NCBI RefSeq assembly: GCF_024508315.1
Contig: NZ_CP101987.1
Span: forward strand, 2,852,001-2,916,000
DNA length: 64,000 nt
DNA from: Cellulomonas xiejunii
GTDB lineage: Bacteria > Actinomycetota > Actinomycetes > Actinomycetales > Cellulomonadaceae
Direction: 5' to 3'
Numbering within the stretch: position 1 is the stretch's first letter; each line of letters begins with the position of its first letter. This document shows, piece by piece, positions 45,595 through 56,110 of this stretch. Under the pieces are notes generated by a model. It was not told where the DNA came from and searched no databases. It saw nothing but the letters and a program-made list of their open reading frames with translations. Both the position numbers and the translations under genes were made by a program.

Positions 45595-47451
45595 TCACTC
45601 GACCGTGACGGACTTCGCCAGGTTGCGCGGCTGGTCGACGTCCAGGCCCTTGGCGTTCGCGAGCTCGGAGGCGAAGATCTGCAGCGGCACCACGGTCAGC
45701 AGCGGCGCCAGCAGCGTCGAGGTCTGCGGCACGAAGAACACCTCGTCGGCGTACGGGATGACGGCGTCGTCCCCGTCCTCCGCCACCACGAGGGTGCGCG
45801 CGCCACGGGCACGGATCTCCTGGATGTTGGAGACGACCTTCGAGTGCAGCGTGTTGCGGCCCCGCGGCGACGGGACGACGACGAACACGGGCTGCCCGGG
45901 CTCGATCAGCGCGATCGGACCGTGCTTGAGCTCCCCGGCAGCGAAGCCCTCGGCGTGGATGTACGCGAGCTCCTTGAGCTTCAGGGCACCCTCCATCGCG
46001 ACCGGGAAGCCGACGTGCCGACCCAGGAACAGGACGGACGGCGTGTCCGCCATCCAGCGGGCGATCTCACGGACCCGCTCGGAGCGGTCGAGGACCTGCT
46101 GGATCTTGTCCGGCATCTCGCGCAGCTCGGTGAGCGTCGAGGCGACCTCGTCGGCGAACTTGTTGCCGCGCAGCTGCGCCAGGTAGAGGCCCAGCAGGTA
46201 GGCGGCGGTGATCTGCGACAGGAACGCCTTGGTCGACGCCACCGCGATCTCCGGGCCCGCGTGCGTGTAGAGCACGGCGTCGGCCTCGCGCGGGATGGTC
46301 GAGCCGTGCGTGTTGACGATGGCGAGCGTCGTGGCGCGCTGCTCGCGCGCATGACGCACGGCCATCAGCGTGTCCATCGTCTCGCCGGACTGGGACACCG
46401 CGACGACCAGCGTGCGCTCGTCGACGACCGGGTCGCGGTACCGGAACTCGTGTGCGAGCTCGACCTCGACGGGGATGCGGCACCAGTGCTCGATGGCGTA
46501 CTTGGCGACGTGCCCCGCGTACGCGGCGGTGCCGCACGCGACGACCACGATCTTGTCGACCGAGCGCAGCACCGACTCGTCGATGCGCATCTCGTCCAGG
46601 ACGAGCTTGCCCGACAGGTCGAGCCGGCCCAGGAGCGTGTCCGCCACCGCGTGCGGCTGGTCGTGGATCTCCTTCTCCATGAAGGACCGGAACCCGCCCT
46701 TCTCGGCGGCGGCGGTGTCCCAGTCCACCGTGTACGGCTTGACGTCCACCGGAGCGCCCTCGAAGTCCGTCACCGTCACGGACGTGGGCGTGATCGTCAC
46801 GATCTCGTCCTGGCCCAGCTCGAGCGCCTCGCGCGTCGAGCCGATGAACGCCGCGACGTCGGAGCCGAGGAAGTTCTCGCCGTCGCCCAGCCCCACGACC
46901 AGCGGCGAGTCGTGCCGCGCACCGACGACCGTGTCGGGCACGTCCACGTGCACGGCCAGCAGCGTGAACGTCCCCTCGAGGCGGCGCGCCACGGATGCGA
47001 GCGCGGCCGTGAGGTCCTTCGACTCCTCGTACGCGCGGCTCACGAGGTGCGCGACGACCTCGGTGTCGGTCTCGGACAGGAACTCCACGCCGGCGGCCAG
47101 GAGCTCGGCCTTCAGCGGGGCGTAGTTCTCGACGATCCCGTTGTGGATGACCGCGACCTGACCCGACACGTGCGGGTGCGCGTTGACGTCCGTCGGCCCG
47201 CCGTGCGTCGCCCAGCGCGTGTGCCCGATCGCCGCTGTCGCGGGCGGGAGCGGGTGCGCCGCGAGCTCCTCCACGAGGTTGGCGAGCTTGCCGGCCTTCT
47301 TGGCCACGGCCAGCTCACCGCCGGGCACCACCAGCGCCACACCGGCGGAGTCGTACCCGCGGTACTCCAACCGCCGCAGGCCTTCGAGCACGACGTCCAG
47401 AGGACGCTCGCTCGGACCCGCACTGCCGACGTACCCGACGATTCCGCACAT
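45595..47451 (-). CDS. glmS: Glutamine-fructose-6-phosphate aminotransferase
   Basis: 618 residues. N-terminal glutaminase domain with nucleophile Cys2 ([19 protein letters not shown]), [20 protein letters not shown]-terminal isomerase domain with two SIS halves ([40 protein letters not shown]). It makes glucosamine-6-P, the entry to UDP-GlcNAc; glmM lies 4 kb away. No glmS ribozyme is expected in actinobacteria and none is evident. Divergent from coaA, 84 bp apart. Confidence 0.97.
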   Translation of the reverse strand: MCGIVGYVGSAGPSERPLDVVLEGLRRLEYRGYDSAGVALVVPGGELAVAKKAGKLANLVEELAAHPLPPATAAIGHTRWATHGGPTDVNAHPHVSGQVAVIHNGIVENYAPLKAELLAAGVEFLSETDTEVVAHLVSRAYEESKDLTAALASVARRLEGTFTLLAVHVDVPDTVVGARHDSPLVVGLGDGENFLGSDVAAFIGSTREALELGQDEIVTITPTSVTVTDFEGAPVDVKPYTVDWDTAAAEKGGFRSFMEKEIHDQPHAVADTLLGRLDLSGKLVLDEMRIDESVLRSVDKIVVVACGTAAYAGHVAKYAIEHWCRIPVEVELAHEFRYRDPVVDERTLVVAVSQSGETMDTLMAVRHAREQRATTLAIVNTHGSTIPREADAVLYTHAGPEIAVASTKAFLSQITAAYLLGLYLAQLRGNKFADEVASTLTELREMPDKIQQVLDRSERVREIARWMADTPSVLFLGRHVGFPVAMEGALKLKELAYIHAEGFAAGELKHGPIALIEPGQPVFVVVPSPRGRNTLHSKVVSNIQEIRARGARTLVVAEDGDDAVIPYADEVFFVPQTSTLLAPLLTVVPLQIFASELANAKGLDVDQPRNLAKSVTVE

Positions 47452-47535
47452 GGGCCGATCCTACTTCGCACACGGGGTGACCTGTCGCGGCCATGTCGGC
47501 ACGTCGCACGGCCCCTGATGCGGGAGAATCGTCGG

Positions 47536-48483
47536 GTGCCGTCCCTGGTCCCCGCCACGCCCTACGTCGACCTCGACCGCGACGCCTGGACCAGGCTGTC
47601 CGCCTCGACCCCGCTGCCGCTGACCGACGCCGACGTCGACCGCCTGCGCGGCATGGGCGACCCCATCGACCTCGCCGAGGTCGACGCGATCTACCGGCCC
47701 CTGTCGCGGCTCCTCGACCTGTACATCCAGGCGACGCGCGGCCTGCACCACGCGACGAGCACCTTCCTGCGGGAGGACGTGGGCCGCACGCCGTTCGTCA
47801 TCGGCGTCGCCGGCTCGGTCGCCGTCGGCAAGTCCACGACGGCCCGTCTGCTGCGCGAGCTCGTCGCGCGCTGGCCCGCGACGCCGCACGTCGAGCTGGT
47901 CACGACCGACGGGTTCCTGCACCCCAACGCGGAGCTCGAGCGGCGCGGGCTGCTGCAGCGCAAGGGCTTCCCCGAGTCGTACGACAGGCGCGCGCTGCTG
48001 CGCTTCGTGTCGAAGGTCAAGGCCGGCCGCCCCGAGGTGTCCGTTCCTGTGTACGACCACCTCACGTACGACATCGTGCCGGGCGCGCACGTGGTGGTGC
48101 GGCAGCCGGACGTGCTCATCGTCGAGGGCCTCAACGTGCTGCAGCCGGCACGCCCCACCCTGGCGGGCACGTCCAACCTCGCGCTCAGCGACTTCTTCGA
48201 CTTCTCGATCTACGTCGACGCCCGCACGTCCGACGTCAAGCAGTGGTACGTCGACAGGTTCCTGTCGCTGCGGGCCACGGCCTTCGCGCGCCCCGAGTCG
48301 TACTTCCACCGCTACGCGTCGCTGTCCGACGACGAGGCGGTCGCCCGGGCGGAGAGCATCTGGGACAGCATCAACGCGCCGAACCTGGAGGAGAACATCC
48401 TGCCGACGCGCAGCCGCGCCACGCTGGTGCTCACCAAGGGCGCGGACCACGCCGTGCAGCGCGTCCGGCTCCGCAAGATCTGA
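47536..48483 (+). CDS. coaA: Type I pantothenate kinase
   Basis: 315 residues: [20 protein letters not shown] at the N-terminus, P-loop [40 protein letters not shown], and the regulatory/pantothenate-site region [20 protein letters not shown]. First step of CoA synthesis. GTG 47536 has GGGAG about 9 nt upstream; ATG 47518 is an in-frame alternative adding six residues. Confidence 0.95.
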   Translation: MPSLVPATPYVDLDRDAWTRLSASTPLPLTDADVDRLRGMGDPIDLAEVDAIYRPLSRLLDLYIQATRGLHHATSTFLREDVGRTPFVIGVAGSVAVGKSTTARLLRELVARWPATPHVELVTTDGFLHPNAELERRGLLQRKGFPESYDRRALLRFVSKVKAGRPEVSVPVYDHLTYDIVPGAHVVVRQPDVLIVEGLNVLQPARPTLAGTSNLALSDFFDFSIYVDARTSDVKQWYVDRFLSLRATAFARPESYFHRYASLSDDEAVARAESIWDSINAPNLEENILPTRSRATLVLTKGADHAVQRVRLRKI

Positions 48484-48507
48484 CGTCGCCCACGCGATCC
48501 GCGCCAC

Positions 48508-49053
48508 TCAGCCGGGGGTCTGCCGCGTGAACGTCTGCGCGAGTGCGGCGGGGTGCTCGGTCCGGTCGAGGACGTCGAGGTCGTCGAGCGCCGCGGTCAG
48601 ATCGCCGTCGCACGCGGCGGTGCGCGGCAGGAGCACGGCGGCACCCAACGCGTCGACCAGCCAGACCTGCGCCACGACGCCGACGCCGCACGCCGCGGGT
48701 GTGCGGGTCGCGACGCGCACCAGCGGGTCGAGGTCGCCCTCGAGCCGTGTCGCCGTGACCGCCCACCAGGTGCCCGCCGAGTCGCGGAGCGTCTCCCCCC
48801 GGTCGCACAGCAGGGCGGTGTCCGCGACGAAGCCTGCCGGTGGCAGCCCGCGCGTCGTGCCGGCCGGCTCCTGCGTGCGCAGGGACACGTCGAGCTCCAG
48901 GCCGAGCGCGTCGAGCACCTCGGTGTCGAGGCAGCTCGCGTCGGTGCGGACCTCCGCCGTCGTGACGACCGGCTGCGCCGCGACGGTCTGCCCGCAGCCC
49001 GCGAGCGCGAGCACCGCCAGCACCGCCCCCGCGCCGCGTCCTGCTGCCCGCAC
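48508..49053 (-). CDS. Putative lipoprotein, hypothetical
   Basis: 181 residues from GTG 49053, with GGAGGA 5 nt upstream. The signal segment ends LAVLALAGCGQ (lipobox) and the mature part has four Cys that could pair. Family not recognised. It is the last of a minus-strand run after the DedA gene and convergent with coaA. Confidence 0.65.
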   Translation of the reverse strand: MRAAGRGAGAVLAVLALAGCGQTVAAQPVVTTAEVRTDASCLDTEVLDALGLELDVSLRTQEPAGTTRGLPPAGFVADTALLCDRGETLRDSAGTWWAVTATRLEGDLDPLVRVATRTPAACGVGVVAQVWLVDALGAAVLLPRTAACDGDLTAALDDLDVLDRTEHPAALAQTFTRQTPG

Positions 49054-49263
49054 CGTCGTCCTCCGCCGTCTCGTCCCCGGTCGCACGGGATCGGACCCCG
49101 CTCGCGGCAGAGGCCTCGCGGTGGGCGGGGATCGCGACGTCGACGTCGCGTACCTCGAGGGTAGGACGCGCGCGGCGGCCGGACCCACCCGGGCGGCCGG
49201 TTGATACCGGATCGTTGTCACAGGACTCACATCGTGAGGTCATCGTGACCTCCGACTGACGTC

Positions 49264-49974
49264 TCAGGCGGCCGTGTCCTCGCTGCGGTGCGTGGTCACC
49301 TCGGCGATCACGGCCTCGCCGGGCTGGCCGGACGGCTCCGTCGCTGCACCCCGCGACGTCGTGGCTGCGGTCGGAGTCACGAGCGGGTCGTCGACGCGCA
49401 GCCACCGCCGCAGCACCCAGTCGACGACGAGCCCGATGACGAACCCCCCGACGACCCCGACGACCACGCCGACGAGCGGTGAGTGACCCAGGACGGTCCC
49501 CGTGCCGATCCCGATGAGGGTCGAGTACAGGGCCCACGTCACGGCCGCGATCGACGTGAGCAGCACGAACCTGCCCCGCCGGAAGCCGAGCGCCCCCGCG
49601 GTCATGTTCACCGCGACGCGGCCGACCGGGATGTAGCGGGCGGCGATGATGAAGGCGGCGCCCCGGTCACGCAGGGCACGCTCCGCCCAGTCCAGCAGCA
49701 CCTGCCCCCGCCTGCCGCGGAACCCGCGCAGGTCCCGGATGCGCAGGGACCTGCCGATCTGGAACGCGATCTGGTCACCGGTGAACGCCCCCAGCGCCGC
49801 GCACAGGATGACCGGCCACAGGACCGGGCTGCCCGTCGACGTCGACAGGGACGCGAGGGCGATGACGAACGACTCGCTGGGGATCGGGGGGAAGAACCCG
49901 TCGATCGTGGCGAACCCGAACAGCACCGCGAACACCCACGGCGACGCCGCGAGCTCCAGCGCCCACTCGAGCAC
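49264..49974 (-). CDS. DedA family membrane protein
   Basis: 236 residues with about five membrane helices. The DedA hallmarks are DGFFPPIPSESFVIALASLS and AARYIPVGRVAVNMTAGALG (RxxPxxR). Members act in membrane homeostasis, some as undecaprenyl-phosphate or phospholipid transporters; substrate here unknown. GTG 49974 was preferred over ATG 49998 because AGGGGAGGG precedes it. The C-terminal 45 residues are polar. Confidence 0.88.
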   Translation of the reverse strand: MLEWALELAASPWVFAVLFGFATIDGFFPPIPSESFVIALASLSTSTGSPVLWPVILCAALGAFTGDQIAFQIGRSLRIRDLRGFRGRRGQVLLDWAERALRDRGAAFIIAARYIPVGRVAVNMTAGALGFRRGRFVLLTSIAAVTWALYSTLIGIGTGTVLGHSPLVGVVVGVVGGFVIGLVVDWVLRRWLRVDDPLVTPTAATTSRGAATEPSGQPGEAVIAEVTTHRSEDTAA

Positions 49975-50065
49975 GTGCCCTCCCCTCGTCGTGCCCACCC
50001 CGACGGGGCCGACGTGACCACGCTAGGCGCGCCGCACCCCCCCGTACATCGGGTATCCCCCCGAA

Positions 50066-50860
50066 TCAGCCCGGAGAGACACCGATCTCGTCCCTCGGGA
50101 TGGCGCGTCCCCGACCGGTCTCGTCCCCGAGGTGGACGTACCGCTCGACGAACGCGCGCAGCACCGGCGGCACCGTGCGCACGCCGCTGGTCCGCGCGTC
50201 CGTGACGACCTGCGCGGCCTCGGCGGGGTCGAAGTAGCCGTCGTAGCGATACGCCTCGACGCGCGTGGCGAGCCCGTCGGCATCGAGCTCCGGGTGGAAC
50301 TGCGTGGCGTACACGTTCCGGCCGACACGGAACGCCTGCACGGGCGCGGTCGCCGATCGCGCGAGCAGCACCGCACGCGGGGGCAGCACGCTGAGCGACT
50401 CCTTGTGCCCCACGAACGCCCCGAAGCGCGCGGGAGCGACGCCCATCACCGGGTCCGCCCGACCGGCGGGCGTGAGCTCGACCGTGACGGCGCCGACGGG
50501 CTCGGGGTGCGCACGGTCGACCACGCCGCCCTGGTGCCTGCCGAGGGTGCCGATGCCGTAGCAGGCGCCGAAGAACGGGAAGTCCGCGGGGACGACCACA
50601 TCGAGCAGCCGCGCCAGGTCCGCCTCGACCCGCCGCTGGACGGCCGACTTGTCGTCCTCGACGTCGCTCACGCAGAACGGGCCCCCGCCGAGCAGGATGC
50701 CGGACCACGCGCGGAGGTCGACGTCGCCGAGCGGGGCCGCCTCGAGCCGCACCCGGTGCAGGGTCGCCTCGTCGAGGCCCGTGCAGCGCAGCATCGCCGC
50801 GTACTCGTCGTCCGCGGGGGTGTCCTCAGGACGCACCCCGAGGAACAGGAAAGGCCTCAT
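50066..50860 (-). CDS. Class I glutamine amidotransferase-like protein
   Basis: 264 residues. Triad visible: nucleophile Cys in FFGACYGIGTLGRHQGG and the His-Glu in TQFHPELDADGLATR. Resembles stand-alone GMP-synthase-like amidotransferases of unknown substrate. The gap from dedA is 91 bp; its ATG overlaps the deformylase stop by 4 nt (ATGA) and is preceded by GGAGAGGAG. No synthetase partner is encoded next to it. Confidence 0.82.
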   Translation of the reverse strand: MRPFLFLGVRPEDTPADDEYAAMLRCTGLDEATLHRVRLEAAPLGDVDLRAWSGILLGGGPFCVSDVEDDKSAVQRRVEADLARLLDVVVPADFPFFGACYGIGTLGRHQGGVVDRAHPEPVGAVTVELTPAGRADPVMGVAPARFGAFVGHKESLSVLPPRAVLLARSATAPVQAFRVGRNVYATQFHPELDADGLATRVEAYRYDGYFDPAEAAQVVTDARTSGVRTVPPVLRAFVERYVHLGDETGRGRAIPRDEIGVSPG

Positions 50861-51552
50861 GGCGTCTCCTCTCCGGCACCTCCGGGCGCCGTGCGCGGCA
50901 GGTCGAACCCGAGCGCCCGCGCGGCCTCGTGGGGGACAGGTTCCGACCCCCAGTGTGCCCCCCAGGCGTCCGTCGCGGACAGCGAGCGCGTCAGCGCCCG
51001 GTCGACGTACAGCGTGCCGCGCAGGTGGTCGGTCTCGTGCTGCACGATCCGGGCGGGCCACCCCGTGAGGACCTCGTCGATCGCGGTGCCCGCCTCGTCC
51101 AGCCCTGTCAGGCGCACGGCGCGGGCACGCACGACCACGGCCTGGTACCCGACGACGCTCAGGCAGCCCTCGTAGAAGCCGACCTCGTCGTCCCCGACCG
51201 GGGCGTACGCCGGGTTGACCAGCACGCGGCGGGCCAGTGCGGGCCGTTCGCGGACCCGCGCCGCCTCGTCGTCACCCGCACCCGGGTCCTCGACGACCGC
51301 GATCGCGAGCGGCAGCCCGATCTGCGGTGCGGCCAGGCCGACGCCGGGGGCAGCCCGCATCGTGCGGTGCATGAGCGCGAGCAGCTCGTCGAGCTCCCCG
51401 GCGCGGAGCTGGCCGTCGTACGGCCAGGCGACCGAGCGCAGGACCGGGTGCCCGGCCTGGACGATCGGCGCGACGGAGTCGGGCCCGGCGGCACGCGCCG
51501 CCTCGAGCGTGCGCTGGACCAGCTCGCGCACCACCCGGTCGTGTCCGGACAT
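50857..51552 (-). CDS. def: Peptide deformylase
   Basis: 231 residues, somewhat long for the family because of a C-terminal extension. All three motifs are present: GVGLAAPQIGLPLAI, EGCLSVVGYQAVVV and the metal site IVQHETDHLRGTLYVD. It removes the N-formyl group from nascent proteins using a metal ion. ATG 51552 follows GAGGAGGAG. The gene overlaps the amidotransferase. Confidence 0.94.
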   Translation of the reverse strand: MSGHDRVVRELVQRTLEAARAAGPDSVAPIVQAGHPVLRSVAWPYDGQLRAGELDELLALMHRTMRAAPGVGLAAPQIGLPLAIAVVEDPGAGDDEAARVRERPALARRVLVNPAYAPVGDDEVGFYEGCLSVVGYQAVVVRARAVRLTGLDEAGTAIDEVLTGWPARIVQHETDHLRGTLYVDRALTRSLSATDAWGAHWGSEPVPHEAARALGFDLPRTAPGGAGEETP

Positions 51553-51607
51553 CCTGCTCCTCCTCCTCGACCTGGCCGTCACCGCGACGCGACGCGACGC
51601 GACGTGG

Positions 51608-52957
51608 CTACCCCAGGGACAGACGCTCCCGGACCACGTCGGCCAGGTCCTGCGCGATGCGATCGGCCTGCTCCTGGGTGCCCGCCTCGACCATCACGCG
51701 CACGAGCGGCTCCGTGCCCGACGGGCGCAGCAGCACGCGTCCGGTGTCGCCGAGCTCCGTGGACGCCGCGGCGACCGCCTCGGTGAGCACGGCGTCGTCG
51801 GTGCGGGAACGGTCCACGCCGGACACGTTCACCAGGACCTGGGGCAGCCGCCGGACGAACCCCGCCAGCTCCGCCAACGGGCGCCCGGTCTCGACGACGC
51901 GCGCTGCGAGCTGCAGCGCCGTCAGCAGCCCGTCGCCGGTCGTGGCGTGGGCGGCCATGATGATGTGGCCGGACTGCTCGCCGCCCAGCCCGAACCCGCC
52001 GGCACGCATGGCCTCGAGCACGTACCGGTCACCCACGCCCGTCTCGACGGTCGCGATGCCGGCGTCGCGCATCGCGATCCGCAGGCCGAGGTTGCTCATG
52101 ACTGTCGTGACCAGGGTGCCGTGCGGCAGCTCGCCACGCTCGTGCAGAGCGACCGCGAGCACGCCCATGATCTGGTCGCCGTCGACGAGCGCACCCGTCG
52201 CATCGACCGCGAGGCAGCGGTCGGCGTCGCCGTCGAACGCGACGCCGAGGTCGGCGTGCGCCGCCACGACGGCCGCCTGCAGCTGCTCGGGGTGGGTCGA
52301 CCCGCACGCCTCGTTGATGTTGCGCCCGTCGGGCGACGCGTTGATGACCACCACGTCCGCGCCCGCCTCGCGCAGCGCTGCCGGGCCGACCTCGCTCGCC
52401 GCGCCGTTCGCGCAGTCGACGACGATGCGCAGCCCGTCGAGCCGCGTGCTGATCGTCCCCACCAGGTGGTCCACGTACTGCTGCCCCGCGAGGCTCACGT
52501 CCATGCGGATCCGCCCGACGTCACCACCCAGGGGCCGGTCCCAATCCTCGCCCATGCGCGCCTCGATGGCCGCCTCGACGTCGTCGTCGAGCTTCCGGCC
52601 CCCGCGCGCGAGGAACTTGATGCCGTTGTCGGGCATCGGGTTGTGCGAGGCGGACAGCACGACGCCGATGTCGACGCCGCGCGCGGCGGTCAGGTAGGCG
52701 ACCGCCGGGGTGGGCAGCACACCGACGTTGTCCACGTCCACACCAGCAGACGCCAGACCAGCGGCGACGGCCGCCGAGAGGAACTCGCCGGACACCCGCG
52801 AGTCACGGCCGATCAGCGCACGGGGGCGGTGCCCCGCGAAGTCCCCGCGTGAGGCCAGCACGTGCGCCGCGGCGACGGACGCGTCGAGCGCGAGCTCCGC
52901 CGTGACGTCCCGGTTGGCCAGGCCTCGCACCCCATCGGTCCCGAACAGTCGACCCAT
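51608..52957 (-). CDS. glmM: Phosphoglucosamine mutase
   Basis: 449 residues: [20 protein letters not shown], phosphoserine loop [16 protein letters not shown], metal site [15 protein letters not shown], sugar/phosphate loop [18 protein letters not shown]. It converts glucosamine-6-P to glucosamine-1-P for UDP-GlcNAc. GAAGGAG precedes ATG 52957. A GCGAC-type pentanucleotide microsatellite (about 51583-51604) lies in the 55-bp gap to def. Confidence 0.97.
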   Translation of the reverse strand: MGRLFGTDGVRGLANRDVTAELALDASVAAAHVLASRGDFAGHRPRALIGRDSRVSGEFLSAAVAAGLASAGVDVDNVGVLPTPAVAYLTAARGVDIGVVLSASHNPMPDNGIKFLARGGRKLDDDVEAAIEARMGEDWDRPLGGDVGRIRMDVSLAGQQYVDHLVGTISTRLDGLRIVVDCANGAASEVGPAALREAGADVVVINASPDGRNINEACGSTHPEQLQAAVVAAHADLGVAFDGDADRCLAVDATGALVDGDQIMGVLAVALHERGELPHGTLVTTVMSNLGLRIAMRDAGIATVETGVGDRYVLEAMRAGGFGLGGEQSGHIIMAAHATTGDGLLTALQLAARVVETGRPLAELAGFVRRLPQVLVNVSGVDRSRTDDAVLTEAVAAASTELGDTGRVLLRPSGTEPLVRVMVEAGTQEQADRIAQDLADVVRERLSLG

Positions 52958-53074
52958 GCCCGACTCCTTCGTCCTGCCGCCCGTCCACGTCCCCCAGGGA
53001 CCTGCGGCCGGCGCCGTACCTGTCTGTTCCCGGCGTCGCGAGCCGCGTGCCGGTGCGTGCGACCCCGGCATGCC

Positions 53075-53110
53075 GATGGCCCCGGCGGTCTGTCGACCTC
53101 CGGGGCCATC
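53075..53110 (-). terminator. rpsI terminator hairpin
   Basis: 11-bp perfect arms (53075-53085 and 53100-53110) with a 14-nt loop, 16 bp after the rpsI stop on the minus strand. Upstream of glmM, so it separates the ribosomal pair from glmM. Confidence 0.7.
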
Positions 53111-53126
53111 GGGCCGGAGCGTTGCG

Positions 53127-53615
53127 TCAGCGCTTCGAGTACTGCGGCGCCTTGCGGGCCTTCTTCAGACCCGCCTTCTTGCGCTCCACCACGCGTGCGT
53201 CACGCGTGAGGAAGCCGGCCTTCTTGAGCGCCGGGCGGTTGTTCTCCGCGTCGATCGCGTTGAGCGCACGGGCGATGCCCAGGCGCAGCGCGCCGGCCTG
53301 GCCGGAGACGCCACCACCGGTGATGCGCGCGACGACGTCGAAACGACCCTCGACGTCGACGAGCTTCAGCGGTGAGTTGACAAGCTGCTGGTGCACCTTG
53401 TTCGGGAAGTACTCCTCGAGCTCACGGCCGTTGATCTTCCACTGGCCGGTGCCGGGCACCAGACGGACGCGGGCGACAGCCTCCTTGCGGCGGCCGAGCG
53501 CCTGGCCCGGTGCCGTGAGGGACTGCCCGCGGCCGGTGGGCGCAACGGTCTCGGAGGTGTAGCTGGTGGGCGTGTCGTCGCCCTCGTACTCGGTCTCGAC
53601 GGTGGTCTGAGCCAC
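53127..53615 (-). CDS. rpsI: 30S ribosomal protein S9
   Basis: 162 residues. The S9 core starts at about residue 40 ([20 protein letters not shown]) and ends with the conserved [12 protein letters not shown]. The N-terminal about 38 residues (Thr/Glu/Gly-rich) are an extension of the kind common in actinobacterial S9. Follows rplM by 44 bp, the usual L13-S9 pair. Confidence 0.97.
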   Translation of the reverse strand: MAQTTVETEYEGDDTPTSYTSETVAPTGRGQSLTAPGQALGRRKEAVARVRLVPGTGQWKINGRELEEYFPNKVHQQLVNSPLKLVDVEGRFDVVARITGGGVSGQAGALRLGIARALNAIDAENNRPALKKAGFLTRDARVVERKKAGLKKARKAPQYSKR

Positions 53616-53659
53616 GGGATCCTCGCGTTCTGGGTTGATCTGCCGCAGCAGCCGGTGGC

Positions 53660-54103
53660 TTACTGCGCCACCTGGGTGAGCTCGAACGGCTTCGGCTGCT
53701 GGGCCGCGTGCGGGTGCTCCGCACCGCGGTAGACCTTCAGCTTGCTGATCTGCCCACGACCGAGGGTCGTGTGGGGCAGCATGCCGCGGACTGCCTTCTC
53801 GATCGCACGCTCCGGGTGCTTCTCAAGAAGGTCGACGTAACGGGTCGCCCGCAGACCACCCGGGTAACCGGAGTGGCGGTAGGCGAGCTTGGTCTCACGC
53901 TTGTTGCCGGTGAGCGCGACCTTCTCCGCGTTGATGACGATGACGAAGTCGCCGCCGTCGACGTGGGGGGCGAAGGTCGCCTTGTGCTTGCCGCGCAGCA
54001 GGGTGGCCACGTGGCTGGCCAGACGGCCGAGCACGACGTCGGTCGCGTCGATGACGTACCAGTTCCGCTCGACGTCGCCGGGCTTCGGGGTGTACGTGCG
54101 CAC
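53660..54103 (-). CDS. rplM: 50S ribosomal protein L13
   Basis: 147 residues: [63 protein letters not shown] at 54101-54103 gives the standard N-terminus; the longer frame is rejected. The 231-bp region upstream (54104-54334) presumably carries the promoter and leader; no distinct element recognised. Confidence 0.97.
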   Translation of the reverse strand: MRTYTPKPGDVERNWYVIDATDVVLGRLASHVATLLRGKHKATFAPHVDGGDFVIVINAEKVALTGNKRETKLAYRHSGYPGGLRATRYVDLLEKHPERAIEKAVRGMLPHTTLGRGQISKLKVYRGAEHPHAAQQPKPFELTQVAQ

Positions 54104-54334
54104 GGGGTGCCTCTGTCTCGTGATACGTGTCGTGGCCGGGCGCTCACGGGCGACCGGCCGAGGATGGCTGTCGGAGCATCCCGCCCGGCGAGTGGGATCG
54201 CACCAGGACGGCCATCGGCACTCGGTGGTGAGAAGCCACCGGTGCGCAACAGGGGACGCACAACGACACAACAGACTACCCGGCGCGGGGCCCCAGGCAA
54301 AACTGGCGTCCCGTGCCACGTGCTCACGCACGGT

Positions 54335-56011
54335 TCACCGCACGCGCTGCACGCGTCCAGCGTCCCACACGGGCGTCGGGGTCTCGACGACCGACCCGTC
54401 GGCGGCGAAGACCAGGAAGCGGTCGAACGTCCGCGTGAACCACCGGTCGTGCGTCACCGCCAGCACCGTGCCCTCGAACCCTGCCAGGCCGACCTCGAGC
54501 GCCTCGGCCGAGTGCAGGTCGAGGTTGTCGGTCGGCTCGTCGAGCAGCAGCAGCGTCGCGCCGCCGAGCTCCAGCAGCAGGATCTGCAGTCGCGCCTGCT
54601 GGCCGCCGGACAGCGTCTCGTAGCGCTGCTCGGCGGCCTCGACGAGCTCGTAGCGGTCCAGCGCGCGGCTCGCGGCCTCGCGCCCCAGGCCCGCGCGGTG
54701 CCCGTCCCCCCGGTGCAGGATCTCGAGCAGGGTGCGACCGACCAGCTCGGGGTGCGTGTGGTTCTGCGCGAACCAGCCGGGCCGTACGCGGGAGCCGAGG
54801 ACGACCGTCCCGGTGTGCGCGACCGGTGCCGCCGGGGTGTCTCCGGCCGGTGCGTGCTCGGGGTCGCTGCCGCCCGCGGCGAGCAGCCGCAGGAAGTGGG
54901 ACTTGCCCGAGCCGTTGGAGCCCAGGACCGCCACGCGCTCGCCGTACCAGACCTCCAGGTCGAACGGCTTCATCAGGCCCGTGAGCCCCAGGTCCCCGGC
55001 GACCACCGCGCGCTTGGCGGTCCGACCGCCGCGCAGCCGCACGGCGACGTGCTGCTCGCGGGCCAGGACGGCCGGCGGGCCCGCCTCCTCGAACTTGCGC
55101 AGGCGCGTCTGCGCGGCGTGGTACCGGGAGGACATGCCGTCGTTGAACGTGGCCTTGAGCTTGAGCGAGGCGACGAGCTCGCGCAGCTGGACGTGCTCCT
55201 CCTCCCAGCGCCGCAACAGCTCCTCGTCACGCGCCCGCCGGTCGGCGCGCGCTGCGGCGTACGACGCGAACCCGCCGCCGTGGACCCACACCCGGGCGCC
55301 GCCCGGCGTCGGCTCCAGGGTCGCGACGTGCGTCGCGACGCGGGCGAGCAGCTCGCGGTCGTGGCTGACGAACAGCACGGTCCGGCCGCTCTCGACCAGC
55401 CGGTCCTCGAGCCAGCGCTTGGTCGGCACGTCGAGCGCGTTGTCCGGCTCGTCGAGGAGCAGCACCTCGTCCGGCCCGCGCAGCAGCGCCTCCAGCACCA
55501 GCCGCTTCTGCTCGCCGCCGGACAGCGTACGCACGTACCGGTGGCCGGCGCGCTCGAACGGCAGGGACAGGACCGCGTCCGTCACGCGGTCCCAACCCAC
55601 CTCGGCCTCGTACCCGCCGACGTCCGCCCAGTCCGCGAGCGCCTGCGCGTACCGCATCTGCGTCGGCTCGTCGTCGACCTCCATCATGGCCAGCTCGGCG
55701 GCCGCCAGCTCGGCCGCGGCCTGTCGGACGGCCGCCGGCGCGAGGCTCGCGAGCAGGTCGCGCACGCTGCGCTCGTCGTCGATGCGTCCGACGTCCTGGC
55801 GCATGACGCCCAGCCCGCCGCTGCGCTGCACCGACCCCGCGTGCGCGGGCGTGTCACCGGTGATGATGCGCAGCAGCGTCGACTTGCCGACGCCGTTGGG
55901 TCCGACCAGCGCCACCCGGGCACCGTCGCCGACGCGGAACGTCACGTCCCGCAGGAGGGGACGCCCGTCAGGGAGCGTGTAGCCGACACCGCCGACGTCG
56001 AGATGACCCAT
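54335..56011 (-). CDS. ABC-F family ATPase
   Basis: 558 residues with two ABC domains and no membrane segments. Domain 1: VALVGPNGVGKSTLLRIITG, LSGGEQKRLVLEALLRGPDE, VLLLDEPDNALDVPTKRWLE. Domain 2: VAVLGSNGSGKSHFLRLLAA (Ser-His instead of Ser-Thr after Lys) and LSGGQQARLQILLLELGGAT. ABC-F proteins act on the ribosome or in antibiotic resistance; the exact subgroup cannot be told here. ATG 56011 reads MGHLDVGGVGYTLPDGRPLL. Divergent from the DUF5709 gene. Confidence 0.85.
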   Translation of the reverse strand: MGHLDVGGVGYTLPDGRPLLRDVTFRVGDGARVALVGPNGVGKSTLLRIITGDTPAHAGSVQRSGGLGVMRQDVGRIDDERSVRDLLASLAPAAVRQAAAELAAAELAMMEVDDEPTQMRYAQALADWADVGGYEAEVGWDRVTDAVLSLPFERAGHRYVRTLSGGEQKRLVLEALLRGPDEVLLLDEPDNALDVPTKRWLEDRLVESGRTVLFVSHDRELLARVATHVATLEPTPGGARVWVHGGGFASYAAARADRRARDEELLRRWEEEHVQLRELVASLKLKATFNDGMSSRYHAAQTRLRKFEEAGPPAVLAREQHVAVRLRGGRTAKRAVVAGDLGLTGLMKPFDLEVWYGERVAVLGSNGSGKSHFLRLLAAGGSDPEHAPAGDTPAAPVAHTGTVVLGSRVRPGWFAQNHTHPELVGRTLLEILHRGDGHRAGLGREAASRALDRYELVEAAEQRYETLSGGQQARLQILLLELGGATLLLLDEPTDNLDLHSAEALEVGLAGFEGTVLAVTHDRWFTRTFDRFLVFAADGSVVETPTPVWDAGRVQRVR

Positions 56012-56110
56012 GGGGCACAGTGTGGGCCCCGGTGCACGGTGGGCCGAAACGCTGTGGCCTGCCACGGCGTCCTGTGGCGCGACGGTGCGAGCGATGCTTG
56101 GGTCGTGGGC

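Noticed and set aside
47452..47535. glmS ribozyme or riboswitch upstream of glmS
   Set aside because: The gap to coaA is only 84 bp and shows no ribozyme core; such ribozymes are typical of Firmicutes.
51583..51604. GCGAC pentanucleotide repeat between glmM and def
   Set aside because: Only about four units; ordinary in high-GC DNA and without visible regulatory context.
53708..56110. Long plus-strand frame opposite rplM and the ABC-F gene
   Set aside because: Antisense of recognisable genes; only its last part (from 56111) encodes a supported protein, DUF5709.
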